Shown here: positions 37,449 through 45,697 of the stretch, piece by piece
How the letters are laid out: every line of letters starts with the position of its first letter
How positions within the stretch are numbered: position 1 is the stretch's first letter
Assembly (NCBI RefSeq): GCF_025144995.1
Contig: NZ_CP102250.1
Location: 1,426,001 to 1,490,000 of the forward strand
Direction: 5' to 3'
Source: Alistipes indistinctus YIT 12060
Lineage (GTDB): Bacteria; Bacteroidota; Bacteroidia; Bacteroidales; Rikenellaceae
Length of the DNA stretch: 64,000 nt
Position numbers and translations under genes: made by a program
Notes under the pieces: generated by a model
What the model saw: only the letters and a program-made list of their open reading frames with translations
Databases searched by the model: none
What the model was told of the DNA's origin: nothing

Positions 37449-38312
37449 ATGATTCGCAATCTCGTACTCTGTGCAGCGGTAGTATCCGCGTGGTTCTCCC
37501 CTGCCTCCGCCCGACCGTCCAACGACGAACTCAAAGTAATGTCTTTCAACATCCGCATCGATACCAAGGCGGACGGTCCGAACCAATGGTCCAACCGGCG
37601 TGATTTCGCCGCAAACATGATCCGATTTTACGACATCGACATTTTCGGAGCACAGGAAGTTTTCGCCAACCAGATGACCGACCTGCAAGAACGCCTGCCC
37701 GAATACGGATCGATCGGCATCGGTCTGGAAGACGGTAAATCGAAAGGGCAGCACGACCCTATTTTCTGGAAAAAAGAGCGCTTCGAATTGCTGGATCACG
37801 GCTTTTTCTGGTTTGCCGAAGACATCAATGCAATCGGACAACGAGCCTGGGATGCAGCCAGTCCGCGCATGGGCTCCTGGGCCATCCTCAAAGACAAAAT
37901 TTCGAAAAGGAAGCTCTTTTTCATGAATGTGCACATCGATCATATCGGTCAAGTGGCACGCAGGGAAAGCGCCAAACTGATTTTAGACAGACTCGGCGCC
38001 CTGGCCGGTGACCTGCCGGTAATCGTCACCGGCGATTTCAACGCCGAACCCGATTCCGAACCGATCCGGATCCTGCTCGATCCGGCCAACCCCGAACACC
38101 TGACCCATACGCGTTCCGTCGCACCGGTTCGTTACGGACCCGAATGGTCTTACCACAATTACGGCCGCCTGGCTAACAACATGTGGCTGGACTATATTTT
38201 CGTCCGGGGTGGTCTGGAAACCCTGCGGCACGGCTGTCTGGCAGAAAAGCTCGATGACCTGTATATTTCCGACCACTGTCCGGTAATGGCCGGGCTTCGT
38301 TTCACAAAATAG
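37449..38312 (+). CDS. Exported endonuclease/exonuclease/phosphatase-family protein
   Basis: 287 residues with a signal peptide (MIRNLVLCAAVVSAWFSPASA). The EEP fold is marked by VMSFNIR near 30, GAQEV near 75, MNVHIDHIG near 160, the metal and catalytic GDFNAEPDSEP near 196-206, and the C-terminal SDHCPVMAG. Secreted Bacteroidetes members may be phosphatases, nucleases or phospholipase-like enzymes; the exact substrate is not evident. It stands alone between the Hdr terminator and the initiator tRNA. Confidence 0.88.
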   Translation: MIRNLVLCAAVVSAWFSPASARPSNDELKVMSFNIRIDTKADGPNQWSNRRDFAANMIRFYDIDIFGAQEVFANQMTDLQERLPEYGSIGIGLEDGKSKGQHDPIFWKKERFELLDHGFFWFAEDINAIGQRAWDAASPRMGSWAILKDKISKRKLFFMNVHIDHIGQVARRESAKLILDRLGALAGDLPVIVTGDFNAEPDSEPIRILLDPANPEHLTHTRSVAPVRYGPEWSYHNYGRLANNMWLDYIFVRGGLETLRHGCLAEKLDDLYISDHCPVMAGLRFTK

Positions 38313-38576
38313 CCCCTTGAACCCGGACAAATCAACCGACGTATAATGATGTAAGTGGATCACACATGGAATCCACCGGAACAGTGAAGCTGAGATAGTC
38401 CAATAGCCCCACGAACGTCAATTCCATATCCCGAATTCCATATACAGTTGGTATATACTGCCCGGATGGGCAGTGATACTAAAATAAGGGCCGCAACCAA
38501 CATCATCGTTCCGACTTGTGAACAAAGCACTTACCCTACTCGCTCGTCAAAAAACGAAAAATATTATCGCTCACTG
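38313..38576 (+). other. Intergenic stretch with one small hairpin
   Basis: About 265 bp with no gene that I can support. It holds one perfect 7-bp hairpin (ACTGCCC 38457-38463 with GGGCAGT 38468-38474) without a T-run, just upstream of the initiator tRNA promoter. Confidence 0.4.
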
Positions 38577-38607
38577 TTTGCATTTGGCCGTTTTTTAGCT
38601 ATCTTTG
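38577..38607 (+). promoter_or_regulatory. Consensus promoter of the initiator tRNA gene
   Basis: TTTG (38577-38580), a 19-bp spacer, and TATCTTTG (38600-38607): an exact match to the Bacteroidetes housekeeping consensus, 10 bp before the tRNA 5' end. Confidence 0.85.
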
Positions 38608-38617
38608 CATTCCACAT

Positions 38618-38690
38618 CGCGGGGTGGAGCAGTTGGCAGCTCGTTGGGCTCATAACCCAAAGGTCACAGGTTCGAGTCCTGTCCCCGCTA
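38618..38690 (+). tRNA. Initiator tRNA-fMet (anticodon CAT)
   Basis: A 73-nt cloverleaf with anticodon CAT in loop CTCATAA. Initiator hallmarks are all present: base 1 (C) cannot pair with base 72 (T), three G-C pairs (GGG/CCC) stack under the anticodon loop, and the D-stem has A11-U24. In E. coli the mismatch is C1-A72, so C1-U72 is a variant. CCA is not encoded. Confidence 0.95.
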
Positions 38691-38695
38691 CTAAA

Positions 38696-38727
38696 GCGGA
38701 TAACTCAGTCGAGTTATCCGCTTTTTT
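38696..38727 (+). terminator. Terminator of the initiator tRNA gene
   Basis: A perfect 11-bp stem (GCGGATAACTC 38696-38706 with 38711-38721, loop AGTC) followed by TTTTTT. It starts 5 bp after the tRNA end and also lies next to the convergent SGNH gene. Confidence 0.93.
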
Positions 38728-38750
38728 AATTTCGTATTTCGCCAACCGGA

Positions 38751-40520
38751 TCATTCCATTCCCGCAATGATCGGAGCAATTCGTCCATACCCTTTTTCGT
38801 TGGGATGCAGGCCGTCCCGAAACAGAGATTCGTCAATCTTCCCCCCTTTCCCCAACAGGAGCGTGCCCGGATTACGGAACGTAAGATTCATCGAGCGGAT
38901 TTTTTCTTCCAGCTTCGTGTTAACTCCGCTTACCCTATCTTCCATCCCCCGACGAGGCAACAAACCGATCACTTCCACCCCGGCCGAAGGCTGATGTCGT
39001 GCGATCACCGCAACCAGATGGGCAATTCCTCGGATAATCTCATCGTCCGTATTGCATGACAAATTGTTCGTACCGATCATAACAACGACCCGTTCCGCTT
39101 CATAGCCGTCCAATTCGCCGTGACAAACCCTCCAAAGCAAATTTTCGATCCGGTCGAATCCGCAACCCATATTACTGAATCCGGCAACAGACATAATCTG
39201 CTCCCAACTTTTCGCTCCATTCCTGTAATGACCTTTGTCCGCACCGCCCCAGAAATGCACGATCGAATTTCCCAACAGGACATTTTTCGGCGCTTCGATC
39301 CTATTTTTTGTCAAAATCGCCTCGTGCCGGTCGGACCACTCATAATACGGAGCATCCCGCCGTTGGCGCACCGGCCGGGTCGTGGAAAGATTTCCCTGCT
39401 CTTCCCCGAAAATTTCCCGGATCTTTCTTTCACAAGCCATCGCCTGCCGCATCATCCCGTAATCGGACGGATGAATGCCGTCCACCAAAGCGTCATCGGG
39501 TAATCCGATCTCCCGGCAGGACAAATAATAGAGCTCAGGCACCCCCTCCTCACGCAACTGTTCGTAACAGGCCCTCAACAATGCGTTTTTATGACAGGCA
39601 GCGCTATCCTCTCCATCCGCTTCGGCTTCGGCGTGCTCTACCAAAAGAATCGGTGTCCGATGATATTTGCGCAAAAGAGCGACCCCCTGCCGGAAGCGTG
39701 CCGTAACCGATGAATCGGCGATGCCCACCAGATTGGGCAGACAATCCACGATATACATCCGCGCATCTATTTTCCCCAGCTCGTCCAATACGACAGAATC
39801 CATGGTTCCATTTCCGGAAAATCCGAAATTCAACAACGGATAGTCCAGTTTCCGGGACAGGATGGTACTCCAGGCCATACCGGGGCGGGAAGCGCAAGCG
39901 CCCTGCATGATCGACGTACCGTAGGCCACGATCGGTTTTTCAGCACGCACCGGCAGAAACCTGAATTGGGCCGCGCTGTCCACCCCTATTTCCAGCTTAG
40001 ACACTCCGTTATACAAAGGAAGGTACAGCCGAAACTCATATCCTTGCCGAGCAAAATGGCGATCCGGTTCCGGTTGGAACACGGCATAGACGGTATCCTG
40101 CTTCGTCCAGTCGAATTTACCCGGCACATAACGCTCCCATCCGTTCTGGTCAACCGCGTACAAATCGAGCCCCGACACTCCCGTTGCCGGCATATGGGGC
40201 ATAGCCCGTTCATCGTTATGCGTCACCGCATAACGCACACGGATCGGTGCGGCATTGCTCCGAAACCAAATGGACAACCCGGCCGAATGGCAAGCCAAAG
40301 TCCAAACCATGGGTCTCACTTCCGAGCGCATGTTTTCCGGCAGCCTGCAGTAATTCCCGGTCATTTCCTGCGACCAAGCCTGCCCCTGTACCACGGGGAA
40401 CCCGGCAGTCTGCGGATCAATCCATCGTATCGTTCCCGAACCGACGGGGAGGGACTGTCCCGACAACATCAAAAATTGCAGGCAGCAAACCAAACCGATA
40501 CACAGTCGTTTCATAATCAT
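38751..40520 (-). CDS. Exported protein with two SGNH/GDSL hydrolase domains
   Basis: 589 residues with a signal peptide (MIMKRLCIGLVCCLQFLMLSG). A beta-rich N-terminal domain (about 25-190) resembles the SGNH_hydro N-domain. The first SGNH domain begins with block I YGTSIMQGACA near 200 and ends with DGIHPSDYG near 360. A second begins at LLGNSIVHFWGG near 420, with block III IGTNN near 488 and DGLHPNEKGYG near 570. Both carry the Asp-x-x-His pair; the nucleophile is the block I Ser. It probably deacetylates polysaccharides or esters in the periplasm. It lies 44 bp downstream of a DUF922-like gene on the same strand. Confidence 0.85.
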   Translation of the reverse strand: MIMKRLCIGLVCCLQFLMLSGQSLPVGSGTIRWIDPQTAGFPVVQGQAWSQEMTGNYCRLPENMRSEVRPMVWTLACHSAGLSIWFRSNAAPIRVRYAVTHNDERAMPHMPATGVSGLDLYAVDQNGWERYVPGKFDWTKQDTVYAVFQPEPDRHFARQGYEFRLYLPLYNGVSKLEIGVDSAAQFRFLPVRAEKPIVAYGTSIMQGACASRPGMAWSTILSRKLDYPLLNFGFSGNGTMDSVVLDELGKIDARMYIVDCLPNLVGIADSSVTARFRQGVALLRKYHRTPILLVEHAEAEADGEDSAACHKNALLRACYEQLREEGVPELYYLSCREIGLPDDALVDGIHPSDYGMMRQAMACERKIREIFGEEQGNLSTTRPVRQRRDAPYYEWSDRHEAILTKNRIEAPKNVLLGNSIVHFWGGADKGHYRNGAKSWEQIMSVAGFSNMGCGFDRIENLLWRVCHGELDGYEAERVVVMIGTNNLSCNTDDEIIRGIAHLVAVIARHQPSAGVEVIGLLPRRGMEDRVSGVNTKLEEKIRSMNLTFRNPGTLLLGKGGKIDESLFRDGLHPNEKGYGRIAPIIAGME

Positions 40521-40564
40521 TACTTCAAATTATATTAATAACATAAATTCAATACCGATCGTAC

Positions 40565-41293
40565 CTAATCCCACCATTCCCGTTGCGGGATGGACTGGGC
40601 TCCGCTAATCACATTTTTCACCCGGACATAATCCGGCAGAATCGGTTCCCCCTTCAAAAACCGCGACCACTCTGCCTCGCCCGTCGCATACTCTTTAAGA
40701 CTTTCGAGTTGTCCGTCGATAAACTTCCGCCATTTATCGTAAGCCCCTTCTTGCTTTTCGATATATACTTCCCGGGAGTATTGACCGACCAACATATCGC
40801 GCATCTTTTTGCAATTGTTCCTAATTGTCTCATACACGACAGCTTGGCTACCGGTAGCTCCGCCCATGCTATCCTGAAAGGACTGCAACTCCTTACGCAT
40901 AAACCGGGATGTCCACTCATAAATATCGAATACCACCTGTTGCAGCTTCACGGCTAAAGTATCATCATTGATAATAAACGATCTCGTTTTCTCAAAAAGA
41001 GGAACGACATAAATATGCTCCTGGCGCTCGCCTCGGCGGATCAGTTTCTTATCCGGGATATCCACCACCGACCATATCCCGACCGAAGCGGATGCTCCAA
41101 GATCGAATTTCCGAAACAACTCCATTGCTTCCGGTGCAACTCGAGTACTATCGCCGAGAAAATCCTGTTCAGACAAAGGCCGGTCGGCGCTCCAGACAAT
41201 ATAAGTCGTATTTTCATACGGGCCGGTCTCCTGCCCCACGGCTGAACAAACCGCCAAAAGCTGGACAGCAAACAAGAATCCGAGTTTTTTCAT
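40565..41293 (-). CDS. Exported DUF922-like protein lacking the metal-binding motif
   Basis: 242 residues from the ATG at 41293, with a signal peptide (MKKLGFLFAVQLLAVCSAVG). The start VWSADRPLSEQDFLGDS resembles DUF922 (putative secreted Zn-protease) sequences in Bacteroidetes, which typically open with W-x-x-x-R-x-L-x-x-x-D-F-x-G. Where DUF922 has HEQGHFDI followed by a YAR-x-x-RK helix, this protein reads LQQVVFDIYEWTSRFMRKEL near 118-137, so both His and the Glu are missing. If homologous, it is a non-catalytic relative. Family assignment is by eye and tentative. It sits directly upstream of the double-SGNH gene, likely cotranscribed. Confidence 0.55.
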   Translation of the reverse strand: MKKLGFLFAVQLLAVCSAVGQETGPYENTTYIVWSADRPLSEQDFLGDSTRVAPEAMELFRKFDLGASASVGIWSVVDIPDKKLIRRGERQEHIYVVPLFEKTRSFIINDDTLAVKLQQVVFDIYEWTSRFMRKELQSFQDSMGGATGSQAVVYETIRNNCKKMRDMLVGQYSREVYIEKQEGAYDKWRKFIDGQLESLKEYATGEAEWSRFLKGEPILPDYVRVKNVISGAQSIPQREWWD

Positions 41294-41445
41294 ACTGATC
41301 AAAACGATAAAATGAATCCGATTCCGGATAATTGAAGAAACGAATATACTCCTTATAGACTCGTACGGTTATTATACTTATCAGCCTTCCACAACACTTT
41401 GTCTCAAACTGACGGTTTTCAGCATCAGATCATTTCAGCTCCCTT

Positions 41446-41820
41446 TTATGATGAAAATTCGATCAATTCGATCGGGACTCCGTTGTGTTCGATCATCGCC
41501 ACACGGACTCCTTCTGACGGGGGATTGGGTTTTGTCAGAATAGTGAACCCGCGTGTCGCCAACTCGAAATCCAAATCCTCAACGACAAAGGCGATATGCG
41601 GAACGGTTTGGATCAGTTCATGCATCCCGCACTCTTCGTCGAATCTCATCCATTCTGCCCCGAAAGGGCTGGAAGCGAAACCGGAAACGGAGAATTTCAG
41701 ATGGGGCAAATAGGTTTCTCCCGGCCGTACCTGCCGGGTCGGAATGCCTACATGATGGTATCGCCATCCCCACTCCACCATGCATCGGGCCAGTTCATCG
41801 TCTTTCCGGTACTCTTCCAT
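41446..41820 (-). CDS. VOC-superfamily (glyoxalase/dioxygenase-like) protein
   Basis: 124 residues. A single VOC beta-alpha-beta-beta-beta unit pair is recognisable: YHHVGIPT near 21-28 with a metal-ligand His, then HIAFVVEDLDFEL near 75-87 and PIELIEFS at the end with the terminal Glu ligand. The reaction cannot be deduced. No signal peptide, so cytoplasmic. It is divergent from the GDPD gene, and a perfect 23-bp inverted repeat lies between the two starts. 152 bp separates it from the DUF922-like gene on the same strand. Confidence 0.78.
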   Translation of the reverse strand: MEEYRKDDELARCMVEWGWRYHHVGIPTRQVRPGETYLPHLKFSVSGFASSPFGAEWMRFDEECGMHELIQTVPHIAFVVEDLDFELATRGFTILTKPNPPSEGVRVAMIEHNGVPIELIEFSS

Positions 41821-41836
41821 ATTCCAAACAATTTAC

Positions 41837-41884
41837 CGGCTACTAATTTACGATTATTTGGAAATAATCGTAAATTAGTAGCCG
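41837..41884. repeat. Perfect 23-bp inverted repeat in a divergent intergenic region
   Basis: Arms 41837-41859 and 41862-41884 are exact reverse complements with only GG between them. The outer ends are CGGC/GCCG and the core is A/T-rich (ACTAATTTACG). It begins 16 bp from the VOC start and ends 17 bp before the GDPD start, filling the whole divergent promoter region. It could be an operator, a cruciform, or a strong RNA hairpin in both 5' leaders. Confidence 0.9.
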
Positions 41885-41901
41885 ATTAAAATTCAGCTCT
41901 C

Positions 41902-42738
41902 ATGTTCCTTTCCAAATCTTTTTATTTTGCACTTTTCACACTATCGGTCCCGGTAATGTCCAATTCACAGAACAATCCGGTCCAATCCGGCTGCACAGCA
42001 CCAACCACACAAGTTATCGCCCACCGCGGATATTGGGATACACACGGATCGGCCCAAAATTCGCTCGCTTCCCTCGAAAAAGCGGACGAAATCGGCGCTT
42101 ACGGTTCGGAATGCGACGTTTACCTCTGCCCGGACGGGGAACTGATGGTTTTCCACGATCCGCACGTCAATGTAAACGGCACGATGCGGGAGATCGAGCG
42201 AACCCCTTCGACCGTCCTGCGGCAAGCGGTGCTTGCCAACGGTGAAACGATGCCCACTTTCGCCGCCTACCTCGATAAATTCAAGCAATGTAAACAGACC
42301 AAACTGATCATCGAGCTGAAAGCCCAGAAAATAGACAAACGGGAAAGCGAAACGCTGGCCGCCAAGATTGTGGAAATGGTAAAGCGAACTGGCGTAGAAG
42401 AGCGGGTCGAATACATCACATTCAACCGCGACGCGATGCTGAAGTTGATCGAGCTGGATCCCGAAGCGAAAGTGGCCTACCTTACCGGCGACCTGTCTCC
42501 GGCAGAAGCCAAAGCGGTCGGTTGCACGGGAATCGACTACTCGTTGGACAAAATGAAACAGAACGAACATTGGTTCCGGGAAGCCCGGGAAGCAGGACTC
42601 GAAATCAACGTCTGGACCGTAAACAAAGCTGACGACATGCGTTATCTGATCGGTCAAGGTGTCGATTACATCACCACCGATGCGCCAGAACTGCTGCAAA
42701 GAATCTTGCGAAACTACCCCATGCAACCCAAACACTAA
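41902..42738 (+). CDS. Exported glycerophosphodiester phosphodiesterase
   Basis: 278 residues with an N-terminal hydrophobic export segment (MFLSKSFYFALFTLSVPVMS). The GDPD signature is complete: VIAHRGYW near 34 (catalytic His and Arg), GSECDVYLCPDGELMVFHDPHV near 73-95 (Glu and Asp metal ligands and the second His), ELKAQ near 131, and INVWTVNKADDMR near 235. It releases alcohols from glycerophosphodiesters in the periplasm. The SGNH gene follows 18 bp downstream, so the two may act in sequence on phospholipid-derived substrates. Confidence 0.92.
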   Translation: MFLSKSFYFALFTLSVPVMSNSQNNPVQSGCTAPTTQVIAHRGYWDTHGSAQNSLASLEKADEIGAYGSECDVYLCPDGELMVFHDPHVNVNGTMREIERTPSTVLRQAVLANGETMPTFAAYLDKFKQCKQTKLIIELKAQKIDKRESETLAAKIVEMVKRTGVEERVEYITFNRDAMLKLIELDPEAKVAYLTGDLSPAEAKAVGCTGIDYSLDKMKQNEHWFREAREAGLEINVWTVNKADDMRYLIGQGVDYITTDAPELLQRILRNYPMQPKH

Positions 42739-42756
42739 CCGTAAAATCCGACCGAT

Positions 42757-43503
42757 ATGAACCTGAGAAAATCGCTTGTCGTCTTACTTTCCCTGTTGGT
42801 GTGGACCCTTCCGGAAACCCATGCAACCGGAAAAAAAATCCTTTATATCGGAGATTCCGTGACGGACGGCAACTGGGGCAAAGTGAGCGGCGGCCCGAAC
42901 CGCAGCCTCACCGACATGAACCACATTTTCGGACACGGTTACATGTTCATCTGTGCCGCCCGCTATATGGCAGACTATCCCGAGGAGGACTACCGGTTCT
43001 ACAACCGGGGCATCAGCGGCAACCGCGTGGCGGACCTGAAGGCCCGCTGGCAGCAGGATGCGCTGGAGATCGATCCCGACATCCTCTCGGTATTGGTAGG
43101 CGTTAACGACCTGCTGGACGTTTACAACAAGACGGACGGCCCGCAGGAAGTCGATACCGCCCGGTTCGAAGCAGACTACCGAGACATCCTCGACCGCTCC
43201 CGGGCTCAAAATCCCGAGGTACGGATCGTCCTGGCCGAGCCTTTCATCCTTCCCGTTGGTATGTGGCAGGAACATTATACCCATTGGCGCGCGCAGTGCG
43301 ACCGCCTGGGCGCCGTCGTAAAAAAGCTGGCCAAAGAATACAACGCCGTATTCCTGCCCTATCAGGGATTATTCGACAAACTCGCACACGACGGCCGGAC
43401 CCCGAAGTTATCGTACTGGATGTGGGACGGTACGCACCCCACGGCGGCAGGTCACGAAAAGATGGCCGAACTATGGATGCAGAGAGTAGGAAGCAAACTG
43501 TAA
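42757..43503 (+). CDS. Exported SGNH/GDSL-family esterase
   Basis: 248 residues with a signal peptide (MNLRKSLVVLLSLLVWTLPETHA). Block I is LYIGDSVTDGNWG near 30-42 with Ser nucleophile, block III is VGVNDLLDV near 113 (VGVND instead of GTND), and block V is DGTHPTAAGHEKM near 227. Related to rhamnogalacturonan acetylesterase/lysophospholipase-L1-like enzymes. It starts 18 bp after the GDPD gene on the same strand. The 214-bp gap after it holds a TATCTTGG sequence (43602-43609) but no gene. Confidence 0.88.
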   Translation: MNLRKSLVVLLSLLVWTLPETHATGKKILYIGDSVTDGNWGKVSGGPNRSLTDMNHIFGHGYMFICAARYMADYPEEDYRFYNRGISGNRVADLKARWQQDALEIDPDILSVLVGVNDLLDVYNKTDGPQEVDTARFEADYRDILDRSRAQNPEVRIVLAEPFILPVGMWQEHYTHWRAQCDRLGAVVKKLAKEYNAVFLPYQGLFDKLAHDGRTPKLSYWMWDGTHPTAAGHEKMAELWMQRVGSKL

Positions 43504-43717
43504 CAATTTCTTCCCTCAGATTTTCAACCTGGGAACAATCTTTCCCGGATAAAATTTGCGGAGCGGGCGGAAAAATAAAACGCAGGGTTCCGGTAAAAAA
43601 CCGTATCTTGGGAAACCCGTTCCATCCATATGGCTGGATCGTACAAACCGAAACGAAACACCGAACTCTCCCGATAAGCCGAATTTCCGATAAGTTAATT
43701 TAAGCTATATATCTATC

Positions 43718-45637
43718 ATGACCATGAAATACCGCCTACGTCTCCTCTGTGCAGGACTTCTCTTTTGCAGCATGCAATCCGCCGCCGCGCAGGAAACCGT
43801 ACAAACCCTCTCGCCGAACGGCAAACTGGCGATCACAGTTTCGTTGCAGGACGGGGCGCCCCGCTACGAGGTTACTTACCAAGGTAAGCCCGTCGTACTG
43901 GAATCGGCACTCGGGATCAACGGCAACGGCGACTGGAGCCGGGGCATGCGTATTGCAGGAGTTACGCGGTCGAGCCGCGACACGCTCTGGACTCCGGTTT
44001 ACGGGGAGCGCAGCGAAATCCCGGACCGCTACAATCAAAGCGTTATCCGCTTCGCGCACGGTAAACGGGAACCGGGCCTCGAATTAGAGGTGCGCGCCTA
44101 CGACGAGGGCGCGGCGTTCCGTTATCTGTTCCTCGAAGGAGGCGGTTACCTGCATATTACCGGCGAGGCGACAGAATTCACCCTGCCGGAAGGCACGATG
44201 GCCTATTTCGCCCCCTTTGCCCAAGCCGTGCACCAGAAATTGCCGCTGCACGACTGGCCCGGGGAAGCCGACCGTCCGCTGACGCTCGAACTGCCGGGCG
44301 GACTCTACGGAGCGCTTGCCGAAGCCGAAGTGGTCGATTACGTCCGCACGAAATTCAAACTTGCCGACGGGAAACCCAACACGCTGGCCTGCTCGATGTA
44401 CGGCGCCGTCGACGAAATCGCGCCGTTCGCCACGCCGTGGCGGGTGGTAATGGTGGCCGAACAGCCGGGACAGCTGATCGAAAACAACTACCTGCTGCTG
44501 AACCTCAACCCGCCCTGTGCAATCGAAAATCCGTGGTGGATCAAGCCGGGCAAGGTGATGCGCGAAGTAACGCTCTCGACCAAAGGGGCCCGGGAGTTGG
44601 TTGACTTCGCGGTAAAACGCAACCTGCAATACATCGAATTCGACGCGGGATGGTACGGCCATGAATACGAAAAAATTTCGGATGCTTCTCGCGTGAATGT
44701 CGATCCGCGACGGAATCCGAATAACGACCTCGACCTGGAAGAAGTCGTACGTTATGCGAACGGCCGGGGAATCGGCGTATGGGTCTATGTGAACCAACGC
44801 GCATTGGCCGCACAGCTCGATACGATCTTGCCGCTTTACCACAAATGGGGCATCAAGGGGGTCAAGTTCGGCTTCGTGCAGGTCGGTTCGCAGATGTGGA
44901 CGAAATGGATGCACGACGCTGTGAAGAAATGCGCCGAAAACCAACTGATGGTCGACATTCACGACGAATACCGCCCCACCGGCTTCTCGCGCACCTATCC
45001 GAACCTGCTCACACAGGAAGGCGTACGGGGCAACGAGGAGATGCCCGACGCGACGAACAACCTGATCCTGCCTTTCACCCGCTATGTAGCGGGACCGGCC
45101 GACTATACGATCAGTTACTACTTCCGCAATTTCGACGGCTATAACCCGCAAATGATCGATACGCTCGCGCCGAAAGCGCGGGCGATACATGCCACGTCGG
45201 GCCAGCAACTGGCTATGGCGGTGGTGTATTACAGCCCGTTGCAGTTCCTGTACTGGTACGACCGTCCCTCGGACAGCCGCGACGAACCGGAACTGGAATT
45301 TTTCGACCGCGTACCGACCGTTTGGGACGAGACGAAAGTGCTGCAAGGGAAGATCGGCGAATACATCACCACGGCCCGGCGCAAAGGAGACGAATGGTTC
45401 GTCGGCGTGATGAACGGCCTGCAGCCGCGCACGCTCGACATCCCGTTCAACTTTCTGCCCGCAGGGAAGAAGTACGTGGCGCACATCTACCGCGACGGCA
45501 CGATGAAAACCCCGACCCGCACCAAAGTCGAAGTGGAGACCCGCACGGTCGATGCAAATACGGTACTTCCGGCGAAACTTTACGGATCGGGAGGACTCGC
45601 CATCCGGCTGGAACCGGCCGAACCGGGAAAGCGATAG
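43718..45637 (+). CDS. GH97 glycoside hydrolase (SusB-like, inverting-type motifs)
   Basis: 639 residues with a signal peptide (MTMKYRLRLLCAGLLFCSMQSAAAQ). The N-terminal beta-sandwich, central TIM barrel and C-terminal domain of GH97 can be followed: LPGGLYGALAEAEVVDY near 195, FDAGWYG near 310, GIKGVKFGFVQVGSQ near 378, HDEYRPTGFSRTYPNL near 413 and QEGVRGNEE near 431. At the position where retaining GH97 enzymes have an Asp nucleophile the text reads KFGFV, and Glu of HDEY and QEG are kept, as in inverting SusB. It therefore probably cleaves alpha-glucosides. Subtype is inferred from remembered motifs. Confidence 0.9.
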   Translation: MTMKYRLRLLCAGLLFCSMQSAAAQETVQTLSPNGKLAITVSLQDGAPRYEVTYQGKPVVLESALGINGNGDWSRGMRIAGVTRSSRDTLWTPVYGERSEIPDRYNQSVIRFAHGKREPGLELEVRAYDEGAAFRYLFLEGGGYLHITGEATEFTLPEGTMAYFAPFAQAVHQKLPLHDWPGEADRPLTLELPGGLYGALAEAEVVDYVRTKFKLADGKPNTLACSMYGAVDEIAPFATPWRVVMVAEQPGQLIENNYLLLNLNPPCAIENPWWIKPGKVMREVTLSTKGARELVDFAVKRNLQYIEFDAGWYGHEYEKISDASRVNVDPRRNPNNDLDLEEVVRYANGRGIGVWVYVNQRALAAQLDTILPLYHKWGIKGVKFGFVQVGSQMWTKWMHDAVKKCAENQLMVDIHDEYRPTGFSRTYPNLLTQEGVRGNEEMPDATNNLILPFTRYVAGPADYTISYYFRNFDGYNPQMIDTLAPKARAIHATSGQQLAMAVVYYSPLQFLYWYDRPSDSRDEPELEFFDRVPTVWDETKVLQGKIGEYITTARRKGDEWFVGVMNGLQPRTLDIPFNFLPAGKKYVAHIYRDGTMKTPTRTKVEVETRTVDANTVLPAKLYGSGGLAIRLEPAEPGKR

Positions 45638-45697
45638 CATACCCAACAAACATAACCGGCCCGATTTGCAACCAGCTGTACCAACTGCCCGGAATCC

